Part shown: positions 30,385-40,959 of the stretch, piece after piece
Position numbering within the stretch: position 1 is the stretch's first letter
How the letters are laid out: every line of letters starts with the position of its first letter
Assembly (NCBI GenBank): GCA_018136815.1
Contig: CM030931.1
Location: 11,524,612 to 11,588,611 of the forward strand
Direction: 5' to 3'
Source: Isochrysis galbana
Lineage: Eukaryota > Haptophyta > Isochrysidales > Isochrysidaceae
Length of the DNA: 64,000 nucleotides
Program-made: the position numbers and the translations under genes
Notes under the pieces: generated by a model
What the model saw: the letters and a program-made list of their open reading frames with translations, nothing else
What the model was told of the DNA's origin: nothing
The model's database searches: none

Positions 30385-30860
30385 GAGATGGCAAATTAAA
30401 CCTACTTGTATTTGCAATGGCGCCTGGGAGGGAGAAAGGTTGGGAAACTTCCCTTCTCTTCGAGAGTGAGAGAAGGCGCTCCACAACCCAAGATCCTAGG
30501 CGGCTCCACGCGAAGCTTTTGACCGAGAACGAGAGAACGCAGAGATTAATGACGATGAATGCCGAACGAAACAAGAGAATTCTAACGAGTGTCAAGTGTC
30601 GATTCGCGAATGCGACAGTTACTCGAATCGCAGTCATTTGTTCTCCGAGGACCGCTCGCGGCGCGAGCTGTTAAGGGCCGTTCTTCTTTTCTGACGAGAG
30701 GATCTTCCCCCCCTCCCGCCCCGAGCGATCAAAAAATTTCGCACAAGTCGAGGATTTCCGCACGAACAAGTTGAACAAGGAAGCGATGATCCCACAATGG
30801 ACACTATAGCAGTTGTATCCAATCAGCATCTAGTGGGGTTGCCTAGTATATAACACTAGT
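30385..30860. repeat. repeat module 1 (inverted) followed by retroelement and retroposon-end fragments
   Basis: 30385-30622 is the reverse complement of module 1 (2409-2690). 30630-30725 is the reverse complement of 15905-16015. 30805-30860 resembles the 3' end of the short retroposon at 36262-36305 (TTGTRTCCAATYAGC, CTAGTGGGGTTG, CTAGTATATAACA) with an ATT-rich tail after it. Three repeat pieces are thus stacked. Confidence 0.55.
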
Positions 30861-31000
30861 AGTATATATTATTATTATCAAGAAGTTGTTTGAGTGTGTA
30901 GTATGCCCTTCCCCGCCCTGTCCCTGGTCAGACCTCTCGAGCTACTTTCGATCTCTTGTCTCTTCTCTTGCTACCATGATGGCCCGCGTAGTCTAAATTG

Positions 31001-32651
31001 TCAGCGCAAGACTAAATACGCAAAGGCGACGCTCGCAAGCATGAGAGCTGCAACCACACCTCCTGCATAGGGCAACAGATATTGACCAAAAGAATCGGCC
31101 GGGGATGCTTCGAGTCCAGTGACCGCGAGTTTCTCGGCCATCCCATCACCAGTGTTTGCTAGTGCAAGCATTGGGAGGAGCTGTGTTGCTGACGCCTTGG
31201 TAAGGAGCCACTCCACGTTTGCACCCAGCTCACAAGAGACTTGCCCGGCTGGTAGCGAAAAGGAGGCCGGGGGGATACATAAGCAAGCAGCCACCATACT
31301 CGATTGCTCAGGCTTGGCAGCGGAGATGAGCACGTGCTTTGCTTTGTTGATATTGTTCATCGTTACTGCCAAGGGTCAGGATGGGACATTTGATGCTCCA
31401 TACATCAGCGGGTATGACTATGTCCTGGGCCAAAGTCTTGGCATAGGCTTGGGCGCGATTCCAAGAACATGTGTAATGGCTGGCGAGTCATGATGTAGCG
31501 TTCCCTTCGTGTAGGGTAAAATAGTCATGCGCCTCGACACATCTGGGTGCGACTTACTTGTGACGCCTCCCTTACCCTTAGCCTCTACATAGAGTCTGTT
31601 CATTGGGCAATCGACAAGCTGTGTACTACCCGGGTAGAGTGACGCCGTATGCCCGTCTGCACCAGTCCCAAGGAGCACTATGTCAATCGAGACCTGACTG
31701 CCACCTGTTGAAAGAATGGTCGTCCACGTCTCAGCCAACGTAGTTGCCGCGATGATGCTCTCCTTCAAATGAGAGGTGCCGACGCAAGTACCAAAGGTAG
31801 GCTTGCGCGCAGCATGGAAAGCGCCCCCAGAACATGACGTTCTGTCTCATCGATCGCGGTGCTAGTACTCATGGCAGTCTTACCTGCTACTTCCTCCGGA
31901 AGCAACTTCAGGTCCTCCTCATATGCTGCCGCTGAGACCAGAGGGCTTCCAGCACGGAACCGGTGTACTTGTGCCTGAGGAATGCCAGCCTTTTCAATGA
32001 ATTCTCGCGCGCCATCAGCGCACTTGAATGCAGAATCGCCCTCGGTCCTCTCATTTCCAAAGAAGAGGTGGACATGCCTGCAATGCAAAATGGGCGCGGC
32101 GACATCCAAGAGTACATGGCAAGGAATTCAAGTGAGTCCCTTCTTGTTAGAGCTCAGTCACACAATTGGTACCTTTAAGGCTCAGTGATAATTGGTACTA
32201 TTAAATGTATTCATGACGCATCGAGCGCATCGAGAATTTCTTTGATGCCGGATGAGACGCACCAGGCGCGCGTATCGCAAGGCAGAGCCCAATTAGAATG
32301 TCTGAGGTCTGCCTACCTGAAGTCGATGGCTGTTGATTCCGCTAGCTTCACAAGGGGTTTCACTGTAGTTCCCGAGCCAATGGAGATGGAGACAGCCCCT
32401 TTTGCATCGATCGCCTCGGCCATGAGCTCTTCCATCCGCGCGACGATGTAATCGGAGACGGCGGCTTCGGAGGCAAGCACGACAAACTTGCGGCCATCGG
32501 CCAGCTGGCTCAAGGCGGCCGAAGTGCCTCGGCGCGAGGCCGAGTCGACCGAAGCGAGAATGATGGGGAACGAGCGGCCCGACCCGAGCGCCGGTAGGCG
32601 GACGGACCTCCCCGTGAGCATCGCGCAGCAGCCGAGCATCGTGGCGAGCAT
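31001..32651 (-). CDS. 6-phosphogluconolactonase with C-terminal membrane tail, four exons
   Basis: The enzyme hydrolyses 6-phosphogluconolactone in the oxidative pentose phosphate pathway. Exons on the minus strand are 32651-32317, 32077-31884, 31704-31558 and 31365-31001, all GT-AG, with phases that join cleanly to 346 residues. Exon 1 carries a hydrophobic/basic N-terminal extension (MLATMLGCCAMLTGRSVRLP), probably a targeting peptide, then the GSGTTV glycine loop. Exon 2 has HVHLFFGNERTEGDS, the family's FxDER motif with Asn for Asp. Exon 3 has SIDIVLLGTGADGHTASLYP, matching the DLxLLGxGxDGHTASLFP signature with the catalytic-site Asp and His. Exon 4 has ITMNNINKAKHVLISAA. Unusually, exon 4 goes on to a hydrophobic segment (AGGVVAALMLASVAFAYLVL) one residue before the stop, a tail-anchor-like end. 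Plastid versus ER placement is not decidable. Confidence 0.92.
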
Positions 32652-32944
32652 AGCGCACTGTTGGGAGCACTGCGCGAACCGAGCGCCGAGCCCCGAGCCG
32701 TCCGCCGGGGTCGTCGGCGCGCCGGTTCTGCCCGTCTCAAGAGCCCAGAGAAACTAGATACTAAAAGTAAAACGCGAGTGGACAACCCCGGTCCCGGTGC
32801 GCTTCGAGCATCCCTCCGCAACAGGGGGCGAGGAGGAATACCGGAAGAGAGGTGAGGGGGAATACCGGACGGGGCTAACTCGCGGCGTCGCTCGAAGGGG
32901 CCAACTCGCGGCGTCGCTCGAAGGGGTCAACTCACGGCGTCGCT

Positions 32945-33290
32945 CTGCGCCCGCCCCGCTGCGATAGCGCCAGCATGACGAATTGGGAATTGGGATGGCC
33001 CAAACAAAGGGCCTGAGGGCAATGAGGAGGGAGGCATGCCGGCGGTAGGCGCGGCGGAGGAGACGACTTCAGAGGTGCTGACGGGCTTAAGCCCGTCAGC
33101 AGAGGAAGGCGGGCAGGCGGGCTTGGGCGAGGGCGAGGACGGCAGCGAGAACGGCATCGAGCGAGCGAGCGGCGAGAGGCGAGGGCGAGGGCGGAGGGCG
33201 AGTGAGAGGAGGGCTGTGATGGCAGGGGCTGGCGGGGCGAGGCGAGTTTGTAGGGTATGAGTGTTACGAGAGAAGTCGCGTTCCGTCAAA
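32945..33290 (-). repeat. inverted copy of 50055-50350 (repeat module 2 with proline-rich frame)
   Basis: On the minus strand it encodes PSPKPACPPSSADGLKPVST, SEVVSSAAPTAGMPPSSLPS. The 50.1 kb copy encodes PSLKPACPPSSADGPQPVSV, SEVVSSAAPAAGLPPSSLPS. Conservation at the protein level suggests the N-terminus of an element-encoded, perhaps gag-like, protein. The element is fragmentary. Confidence 0.55.
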
Positions 33291-33403
33291 AGAGGGCCAG
33301 GGTATTTGTTTTCTTTTTCTTTTTGGTTATTATTATTACAATTACAACTCTAACATTATTATTACAAAGCTAATCACGCTCCCCCACTCCCAAACACCCC
33401 CAG

Positions 33404-34012
33404 CTACGCGGGCTGAGTTTTCATCTTCTTCGTCTTTTTCTCACATCCCTCTTCCTCGTCGTTCTGCTGGCAGGCGACGATATCGCTTGGCTGATCTTGG
33501 GTGGCGAGATCCGTGATGCGTGCGAGGACGGCCTTCTTGTCCTGCATGTAGAGTTTGCCAGCTGCTCGGCGCACTTGCACCATGGGATCCGCTTCAGCGT
33601 ACGCGACCGCCGTGATGTATTCCATGCAGAGGTACGCGACGGCGGCTTGCTCTCCAATGTAGCTTGTCTTGGGGACTGGGATCTTGTCGTACTCGTCAGA
33701 GTAGTCGCCGACGAGCATGAGGGTTGCCTTGCACCAACGGCCCATGTATGGCTCGATGAGTGCCCACATCGACGGGTAGCGTTCCTTGGCCAGATCCACG
33801 CGAAAGTCTCCACATCCACGGCCCATGCCAGAGGCTGTGACGAGCAGCATCGCCAGGATGGCGCCGCTCATGCCGTCCTCCATGTGTTCGCAGAACTTGA
33901 AGGCTGGGGCGCGGATCTCCTCGTAGGTGCGGTGGCCGATGCACATCGCGCCGTGCCCACACATGGCGTCAATGTGATTGCAAGTCATCACACGTGCTGC
34001 GCAACGAAACAT
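33404..34012 (-). CDS. hypothetical protein, 202 residues
   Basis: This is a single open frame. It has a Cys/Met/His-rich N-terminus (GHGAMCIGHRTYEEIRAP) and a mixed alpha/beta-like middle (MLLVTASGMGRGCGDFRVDL, YLCMEYITAVAYAEADPMVQ). The tail is acidic then basic (NDEEEGCEKKTKKMKTQPA), like a localisation or interaction tail. I know no matching family. Codon use and the absence of stops argue for real coding. Part of the 5' end is duplicated just upstream (33930-34245), so the gene may lie in a mobile or recently rearranged segment. The start at 34012 is the first ATG; MTCNHIDAMC at 33988 is an alternative. Confidence 0.5.
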   Translation of the reverse strand: MFRCAARVMTCNHIDAMCGHGAMCIGHRTYEEIRAPAFKFCEHMEDGMSGAILAMLLVTASGMGRGCGDFRVDLAKERYPSMWALIEPYMGRWCKATLMLVGDYSDEYDKIPVPKTSYIGEQAAVAYLCMEYITAVAYAEADPMVQVRRAAGKLYMQDKKAVLARITDLATQDQPSDIVACQQNDEEEGCEKKTKKMKTQPA

Positions 34013-34245
34013 CTCGTATATGGCTACTTTACGTAAACGTGAGCCTTAGGTACCCATAGAGAAAAAGTTTGGAATGCGCACGCACGGCGTCTCCGCGGGG
34101 GGGACCGATGCACATCGCGCCGTGCCCATAATTACAAGTAATCACAGGTGCCATGGGCAAATATCTCTTAAATGCATGTTTATGTAGTTGTCCACATAGG
34201 GGAAAAGCGCCGACACGGCGCCCCCCCGGGGGGGGGGGGACACGC
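33930..34245. repeat. imperfect tandem duplication of about 165 bp
   Basis: 33933-34100 and 34103-34245 share CCGATGCACATCGCGCCGTG, CCCA, then ATTRCAAGTMATCACA, a cluster of ATATCTC/ATCTCGTATA, TACGTAAACG versus TATGTAGTTG, a GGGAAAA/GAGAAAAAG block and a G-run. The first copy covers the 5' end of the 33404-34012 frame; the second cannot encode it. Confidence 0.6.
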
Positions 34246-34369
34246 GCCGCGGGAAAGCAGGGAAAATAAGTTGTTACGCTAGTCTGTATTTAATTTTAAA
34301 ATAACGCTCTATATACAACTGTGGACATTCGATCGCTCAATTCGACTGATGTCCCACAATTGACGGAAC

Positions 34370-34480
34370 GACACCTAGCGAGAGCGACGAGAGCGAGAGC
34401 GACGGATGACGACTGGCGACAGGACGACGGACGGAGACACCCACGAAAACACGAAAACACTCCGACTCTCGCCCCTCGAG
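34370..34480 (-). repeat. repeat module 2, inverted
   Basis: Reverse complement of 2915-3000 and 49995-50070: GAGCGACGAGAGCGAGAGCG, ACGACTGGCGACAGGACGAC, and ACACCCACGAAAACAC. It abuts the cysteine-motif frame that begins at 34483. Confidence 0.6.
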
Positions 34481-34482
34481 GT

Positions 34483-34856
34483 CAACACTGACGGATGCGG
34501 ACGCACTGGCTGCCGTGCGCGCAAGGCCCGATGGGCTGGCCGCGCTGGCAGCGGCATTGGGCAGCGTGAAGCCACCGGCCCCGAGTGCTCGCACAGGAGA
34601 AAGTTGCGAAAAGAACACCGATTGTTGCGATACACTGGTTTGTTCGGGAAACAAGTGTGCCGCAGCCGCAGTCGTTTGCTGCGCCCCACATTCTTCACCA
34701 TTCCGATTCCCTTCCGTGAGCGACCCCCTCACTCAATCTCCCAAAATAGACCGCCACGAGCGGGGGAAGGGAGGGGGATCACTCACCGACGCCATTGCCC
34801 TTCGTGGGGCGGGAGGGGGTCGTTCCGAGGGGGGAGGGAGTTGCCGGGGCAGGTAG
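34483..34856 (+). CDS. fragment of a cysteine-motif protein
   Basis: The frame reads STLTDADALAAVRARPDGLA, then GESCEKNTDCCDTLVCSGNK, then CAAAA, followed by a low-quality tail to the stop at 34856. The cysteine pattern C-x5-CC-x4-C-x4-C, with Asp before the CC pair, is shared with the secreted protein at 42301. The 5' end is cut by the repeat at 34480, so there is no start codon or signal peptide in place (an internal ATG exists at 34515). Probably a 5'-truncated gene or an isolated exon. The coding part may end at a splice site near 34670. Confidence 0.4.
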
Positions 34857-35433
34857 GGGGGGACCCTGAGGAATCCTTGGACACCCAGGGGCCAGGGGAG
34901 ATGGAAAATAGTGGTTATAATGAGTGTGTGACCGGGCTAACAAAAAGTGCCTTACCGTACCTTACCTGCTTTGGTGTCTTACCTTATTTCAGAAGAGGTT
35001 CCGAGTACGGCTGCGTTACGAAGCAGTCACACTCGGTGAATGAGAGGAACTTGTTACCAGTGAGGTGGCGGCCCCTGACGAACTCCCGCGTGCAGATGAT
35101 CTCCTCATCATCTGTCTTTGCTGCCTCAATCGCCTCGGCCACCTCCTTCTCGTCTGTCATGCACTAGGCACATCCAGTGCTTCTCCATCACCTTCTCCCC
35201 CATGCGCTTTGTACGCACCACGTTCAGGGGTGGCTTGCGTGCTCCGGACTCGCTCGGCCCACCGCCCATGGACAGGTACTGACAGAGGGAGTTTCCTGGC
35301 TCGGCCAACCCGCCAGGGTCGTACCCCCCACCATACATGGAGCAGCAGAGGCTCTCCAAGGAGGGCCCGCCCTCGCTCGCGCCACCCGCCGAAGCGCAGA
35401 CAATACCGAGGAGGGGCTTTCCTTCAGACTACC

Positions 35434-36319
35434 GAACTAAGTTTATACTTGGTTCACCCATGGCGGGGCACGAGCCCCCCCCTCTCTCCACTCCTCCCCC
35501 GCCATGGGGGAGGAACCACCTACTCTCCTGGCATGCCTGATGGCTTGCCAGGAGAACACTGCCATGCTGACCCATCCCTCTCCCCACAGGCACGCCTGAT
35601 TCGCCCGCCCTGGCCTGTCGTGGCCAGCCCATCCCTCTGACCAGCCCCTCCTCCCCCTGGGCCCCCCTGATCAGGACCCCCCAGCCAGCTCCAGTCGACT
35701 GGCAGGGGCTCGAGAGCCAGCGATGGAGAGGCAGGAGGGGCCAGGGCCATGCCCCAGCCTCACCTGCCCCCTGAGCCGCGCTCCCAGGCCCCTGCTGGCC
35801 TCCTGGGGACCTGAAGAGGGGCCGCAGGCGCGCGCCATGGGCCCCCGCCGCAGGGAAGAGAGGAGGAAAAGGGAAGAGGGAGGGGAGCGGGGAGTGGCAG
35901 CTCTCCCCTCCGGCTTTTACGTGTCTTCTCGCCCCGTTTGGGTAAGAGAAGACGGGGGCGCCAGAACCAGGAGGGAAGGGCCGCGGCTCGCCGCGGCCAC
36001 TCGCTCTTGCGAGGAGAGATTAGCGTTTCTGGGCTCCTATTCATGAGTGCCCCCCCCCCCCCCCGCGTTGTTTTTACCCGAGAGGGGTTTTCCCCCAGCG
36101 TGGACTCGAGGAGAGGACGTGCTAGGGTGCGCGGGGTCGGTGCGTGCACTGGGGGGAGGACGAATATCGGGGGGAGGGGGGAGGGGGCAGTGCCCCCTCC
36201 CCCCGGTAGCACTCGGACACCTGGCTCGTCAGGCATGGCAGGATTCCGGGACGGAAAAGTTGTGTCCAATTAGCTAGTGGGTTGGCTAGGATATAACATT
36301 AATTGTTTTATTTATTTTA
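35434..36319 (+). mobile_element. complete short non-autonomous retroposon with 16-bp target duplication
   Basis: The element is flanked by identical 16-bp copies of TTTCCTTCAGACTACC at 35418-35433 and 36320-36335. Its 5' end is a hairpin (GAACTAAG, TTTATA, CTTGGTTC), then ACCCATGG, then a second hairpin (GGGGC, ACGA, GCCCC) and CTCTCTCC. A GC-rich body with no convincing ORF follows. The 3' end is AATTAGCTAGTGGGTTGGCT, AGGATATAACATT and an AT-rich tail. Long direct target repeats plus a simple-sequence tail are the signature of target-primed reverse transcription, so it is a SINE-like or internally deleted LINE derivative. Its 5' end is that of the LINE at 4277-6328. Related copies: 44690-45150, 63500-63880, 9158-9450. 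Confidence 0.85.
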
Positions 36320-36563
36320 TTTCCTTCAGACTACCACCTTAAATTAGAGTAGAGCGTTTGATGTTTACCCCCCACATACATTTTCTCAAGAAGACTTCTT
36401 CGTGCAATGAGGACCACACGTCATCATGACGAGAAATTACTGTCTGAATACCAGCAAGATGAGAGGAGCAGCAGTTGAGCAGAATGAAACAAGCATAAGG
36501 CGTCCGACGTGCACGCGTGCTGAGATACGTCAGCCCAAGGGTCTACCACCCAAATCTGCTTGT

Positions 36564-37344
36564 CTAGAAGATCTCCGGGGGCGCAGCGCCACCGAGGCCG
36601 CCGGTCGGGTAGAGCGCGTCAACGCCGAGGAGCTCGTGGACGAAGCAGCCCAGGATCCCCATCATCGCAGCACGGCCGTTCTGGCGCTCGACGTTGAGCT
36701 TGAAGGCCTTGACCTCAGGGTCGTCATAGCGAACCCACGGGATGCCCGCAATGTCACCCGGCTCCTTGTCATCGGTCTGGGGCTCGGCGAATGGCGAGGC
36801 GCCGGTCTCCTGCATGCAGGTGAAGAACATAATCTGGAGCCAGCCAAAGGTGGGCACGGCCTCGAGTGAGGCGAAGCAGCCGGCGGGGACGTCCGAGAAC
36901 TTGACACCAAGCGATGGAGAGAGATAGCCCGGGAAGCGGATGCCAGCATGGATCGCAATGACGTGGAGGAAGCCAAGCATGGCGGCGCGGCCGTGTTTGA
37001 TTTCCATGATCTGTCGAGGCACAACAGAGGCATGGGCGTGAATCCAATACCCGCGAGAAGGGTTAAGACAGTCCCCATTGCCAAGCTGCCACAGCAGCCC
37101 TGCGCCAGATCAATGCGCAGGGTTTGAAGAGGTGCAACACACGGTGTGCCCGCACCTCATAGCGGCGCATGTCACGGGTTTCGATGAGACCAAGCGGGTC
37201 GTAGACTCCAAGCGGGGGAAGGACACCGAGATCGCCCTCGGAGAACATGGTGACCGCTGAGGAGCGCGTGGGGGCCGCCTTCATCGCCGGGGCCGAGAAA
37301 GCCTGGACGGACTCAAGGAGAGCGAGGGCAACGACGGCGAGCAT
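36564..37344 (-). CDS. fucoxanthin-chlorophyll a/c-type light-harvesting protein, copy 1
   Basis: A thylakoid antenna protein binding chlorophylls and carotenoids. Exons are 37344-37156 and 37010-36564 (GT-AG, 145-bp intron), giving 211 residues. The N-terminus MLAVVALALLESVQAFSAP is a short signal peptide ending in an A/F cleavage motif of the ASAFAP type, followed by a transit-like stretch. This is the bipartite targeting of secondary red-lineage plastids. Helix 1 carries EIKHGRAAMLGFLH (Glu, His and Arg chlorophyll/salt-bridge residues), helix 2 is around WLQIMFFTCMQETG, and helix 3 carries NVERQNGRAAMMGILGCFVH. The length is typical. It faces copy 2 (39265) head to head across 1.9 kb. The protein differs from copy 2 only at two residues near the N-terminus. 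Confidence 0.95.
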
Positions 37345-39264
37345 GACTGGTATTCTGCGAGACCGAGGAATGCAAAGAAGCTGTGTGAGCGCGTGTCCAC
37401 GCGCGGTTGTGCCGCGCGGCGTGCAGACGGTCTGATCGAGCAGAGGGCAGGCGGCCGACCGTGGTCGGGAGAGGGACGCACCGATGAGCAGCTGACAGCC
37501 AATTGCAATTGGAATTGGCCCGAAAAGCCGCGCAACGCATTTTTAATTTCCTTAAAATTAATCCTCCGTGTGCCCCCGCTTCCCCCCCCTTCCCCCTTCC
37601 ACCCCCAAAGCCCCCAGCAGCCCGCAGCCCGTCCCGCCACCTGCATGGGCTTCGGCAATCGAGTGTGCAGGCGCGAAAGGCGAAAGGAGGTGGGAAATCT
37701 TTCTTATGGTGCACCCACCCTAAAGGCGGAAGTTGGTTTTTCGCCAGGCGCCGCACCCAAAGAAGATAGAAGATAGCCTAGCTGCTTTTGCCCTCGCTTC
37801 CTCTCGCACCTTCGCTACAAAGTGCTTTCAAAGTGCAGCCGCCTGCCCTCCGGCAAGCCCGCCCACTCCTCATCAGCCATTCGCCTCACTCAACTCCTCT
37901 GAAGACGCGTTCTTGTGGTGTTTGGCCAATGTCTGTCGGTCGGCGCCCCGCCAGGTATTTTCGAACCGCAGAATGCAACTCATCTTCAGTGGGTGGCCCC
38001 TCCTGAAATTGTTCACAGGATCCGGAGGAGAACCGACCAACATGCTAAGGGCTTCTTCAACGGTGAGGGAATAGAACGAGCTTTCGCAAAAATATGGACC
38101 ACAAGCTCTACGTTCAACCCGGGTGGCGGCTCTGAAAGCCTACCCGTCTGACTGCTGCCCATTCCCACCGCCATAGTAATGAGTAATGGAGCGCCCAAAT
38201 AACCGATGGGGCTGGATGACAAGGCGAGACGGCGTCGGTGTCGCAGCTGGCCCACTTGGATACTTGGATCGATTCCCACATGGCAAACAATATCGCATGC
38301 CAACACATCTCCCTCCTGGAATGGTAAGGGATGCACGACGGTGCGCCCCGGAGAAACAAAGTAGAAGCCATCTCGCATCCACGGCACTTTGCCGGTCCAA
38401 TCGGGGCCTTTGTTCATATATGCAACATTCCTTGCGTCGGCCGCTTTTGCCCCGTGCCCCGAGGAGAATGATCGATGAGGAAAAGTCCGGTGCAACGCGA
38501 CCTTTTCTCCCGCTGCCGCTCGCCGCTAGCCCCACCTCTTCACACTCACGAAAGGCTCAAGCTACATACAAGCTACCCACCACCATCCCCTCTCGCCTCC
38601 TTGTTTCTAAGGGTGGAGCGGCACAAGGCCCTAGCACAAATATTATTAGTCTAGGCCCCGCCAGGCTCCGGGTATCCGTAGAAAGGTGCACACATACATG
38701 GAAACGTGAACAAGGGGCGACAAGCAGCGCACGGCGGCGTTCACAGATGGTCATATTTTCACCCTAGTAAAAAACCCTGTTGGACCGCTCTAGGAGTACC
38801 TTTTAATTAATTTATTTTCCTCTTCCTTCTTCCTTCCCAGAGTACATCCTCTACTAGTTTACTCGTTTACTCCTTGATGCCTTGATGCCTTGTTCTCTCT
38901 CTCAGACCTCCTGTACCTCTACTCCTCTAGGAGTAGGAAGGAGGAGTCGTTGGTGAGGAGTTGAGCTCGACTACTCTTTCGTCTCGGGCCCCGCTCTCTC
39001 CCCCTCAGAGAAAATCTTCTCTTTGAAAAAGTGGAATTGTCCTCTTTGCCCCCCCCCCCCCCCCCCCCGCCCGCCCGCAACTCTCGCCGCTGATTATTCA
39101 ACGTCGCACAACTTGGTCCATTTCATTCCAGTGGAGAAAGGTGCGATGCGCTTTCGAGCCCCCCCCCCCCCATTCCTCTACCCTCTCGCTCCCTCGCGAC
39201 CCTAGGCCGCCGCCGCCGTAGAGCCGCGGGACTATCACGAACGCTCCCGCCTCCACACGCGCAG
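37345..39264. other. spacer between the two antenna genes
   Basis: It should hold both promoters. A minus-strand frame at about 38495-38200 reads WMRDGFYFVSPGRTVVHPLP, then FQEGDVLACDIVCHVG. This resembles the GDVIGC strand of SPRY domains, so a gene fragment is possible (low confidence). 39045-39070 and 39160-39170 are long C runs close to the copy 2 start. Confidence 0.4.
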
Positions 39265-40037
39265 ATGATCGCCGTCGTTGCCCTCGCTCTTCTTGAGTCC
39301 GTCCAGGCTTTCTCGGCCCCGACGATGAAGGCGGCCCCCACCCGCTCCTCAGCGGTCACCATGTTCTCCGAGGGCGATCTCGGTGTCCTCCCCCCGCTTG
39401 GAGTCTACGACCCGCTTGGCCTCATCGAGACCCGTGACATGCGCCGCTATGAGGTGCGGACACGCGCCCAATCCATCTTCTGACCCAATGAGACCTCGGC
39501 GGGCAGCTCAAGAGACTGGCTCAAATTTCTCGCAGCCTTCAGCCTACTGTACGCCGAGCTCACGCCCCTGTCTCTCTTGTGCCTCGACAGATCATGGAAA
39601 TCAAGCACGGCCGCGCCGCCATGCTTGGCTTCCTCCACGTCATTGCGATCCATGCTGGCATCCGCTTCCCGGGCTATCTCTCTCCATCGCTTGGTGTCAA
39701 GTTCTCGGACGTCCCCGCCGGCTGCTTCGCCTCACTCGAGGCCGTGCCCACCTTTGGCTGGCTCCAGATTATGTTCTTCACCTGCATGCAGGAGACCGGC
39801 GCCTCGCCATTCGCCGAGCCCCAGACCGATGACAAGGAGCCGGGTGACATTGCGGGCATCCCGTGGGTTCGCTATGACGACCCTGAGGTCAAGGCCTTCA
39901 AGCTCAACGTCGAGCGCCAGAACGGCCGTGCTGCGATGATGGGGATCCTGGGCTGCTTTGTCCACGAGCTCCTCGGCGTTGACGCGCTCTACCCGACCGG
40001 CGGCCTCGGTGGCGCTGCGCCCCCGGAGATTTTTTAA
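39265..40037 (+). CDS. fucoxanthin-chlorophyll a/c-type light-harvesting protein, copy 2
   Basis: Exons are 39265-39453 and 39591-40037 (137-bp GT-AG intron at the same position as copy 1), giving 211 residues. The signal MIAVVALALLESVQAFSAPT and the helix motifs are as in copy 1. The second exon encodes a protein identical to copy 1 with only a few silent changes (for example the last codons and stop, ATTTTTTAA versus ATCTTCTAG). The intron interiors cannot be aligned beyond the GTGCGG donor and the GTGCCTCGACAG acceptor. The ATG at 39265 directly follows CGCGCAG, which could itself be an acceptor, so a short upstream exon is conceivable. Confidence 0.95.
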
Positions 40038-40959
40038 GCATCTCACGGACGACTAGGCGGTCCCAATGGGAGGGCGAGCATCACAACACCAACACACCAC
40101 AATCACCTCAGTAGCCACGTCGAATGGGCTAGGTAGTTTTTCAACTACAGTGATCGGTGCGCCAAGTTTCGTAGGGACTGCAGTAGCAGCTGCCTGCGCT
40201 ACCAACATCTGGCGCGACTGTAGTCAATCTTGGTGCCTTAGGCCAGTAGGGATCACCATCTGATGCAATAGCTTCTGGCCCATTCGAGGTTGTGCCTCCG
40301 ATGCTGACTGGTAAGCTAACAACCTGAAGCCAAAAATATTCTTGGAGATACCGGACCACCACCAAGCTTCCACTACGCTAACCCTAAATGTTGCGTGGCT
40401 CTTCGAAGAGGCTCTTCCGAAAAAAAACTCATTGTGCCTCTATCTAGTACAAGACTGTGAATAGGTTTGATTTTGGCCTACTATCTACTATAGTCAATAG
40501 TCAAACCTAGTAAGTAGCTCAGGCGGCTTGCCTTCATTTGGTCTCGTTTCCCTCCGGGTTCTTCCTCTTCCGCGCCTTGCCTAGCTAGGAGGTGTGAGGC
40601 GGCTTTCCTTCATTTGGTATCCGGCTTTCCGCATACCAGTGCGATTCGTCTGCCGAGATCAGCCAGTACCCCAGTTTGTCCACAGGTCCAAGCGACGTGC
40701 CCCCACCATAGCACTTGCCGGATCGGACCCGTTCCCTATAGGGATCATGCAAGCATCCACGATACGCGACCCCAACTCTAGCGGACGCGCGAAGCTTACA
40801 TGGCAATTGTAGGAGGACTCTTGTGGCTTGCGAATATGTCGCGTCCCGACTTGGCACTTGGCACTTGGCGTATGCCGCTTCCCAATTGTCACGATTCATG
40901 ACCAATCCGGGGCACTTCCACTTCCAAGCAGCCATACGATGTCTGATATACCTGCGCGG

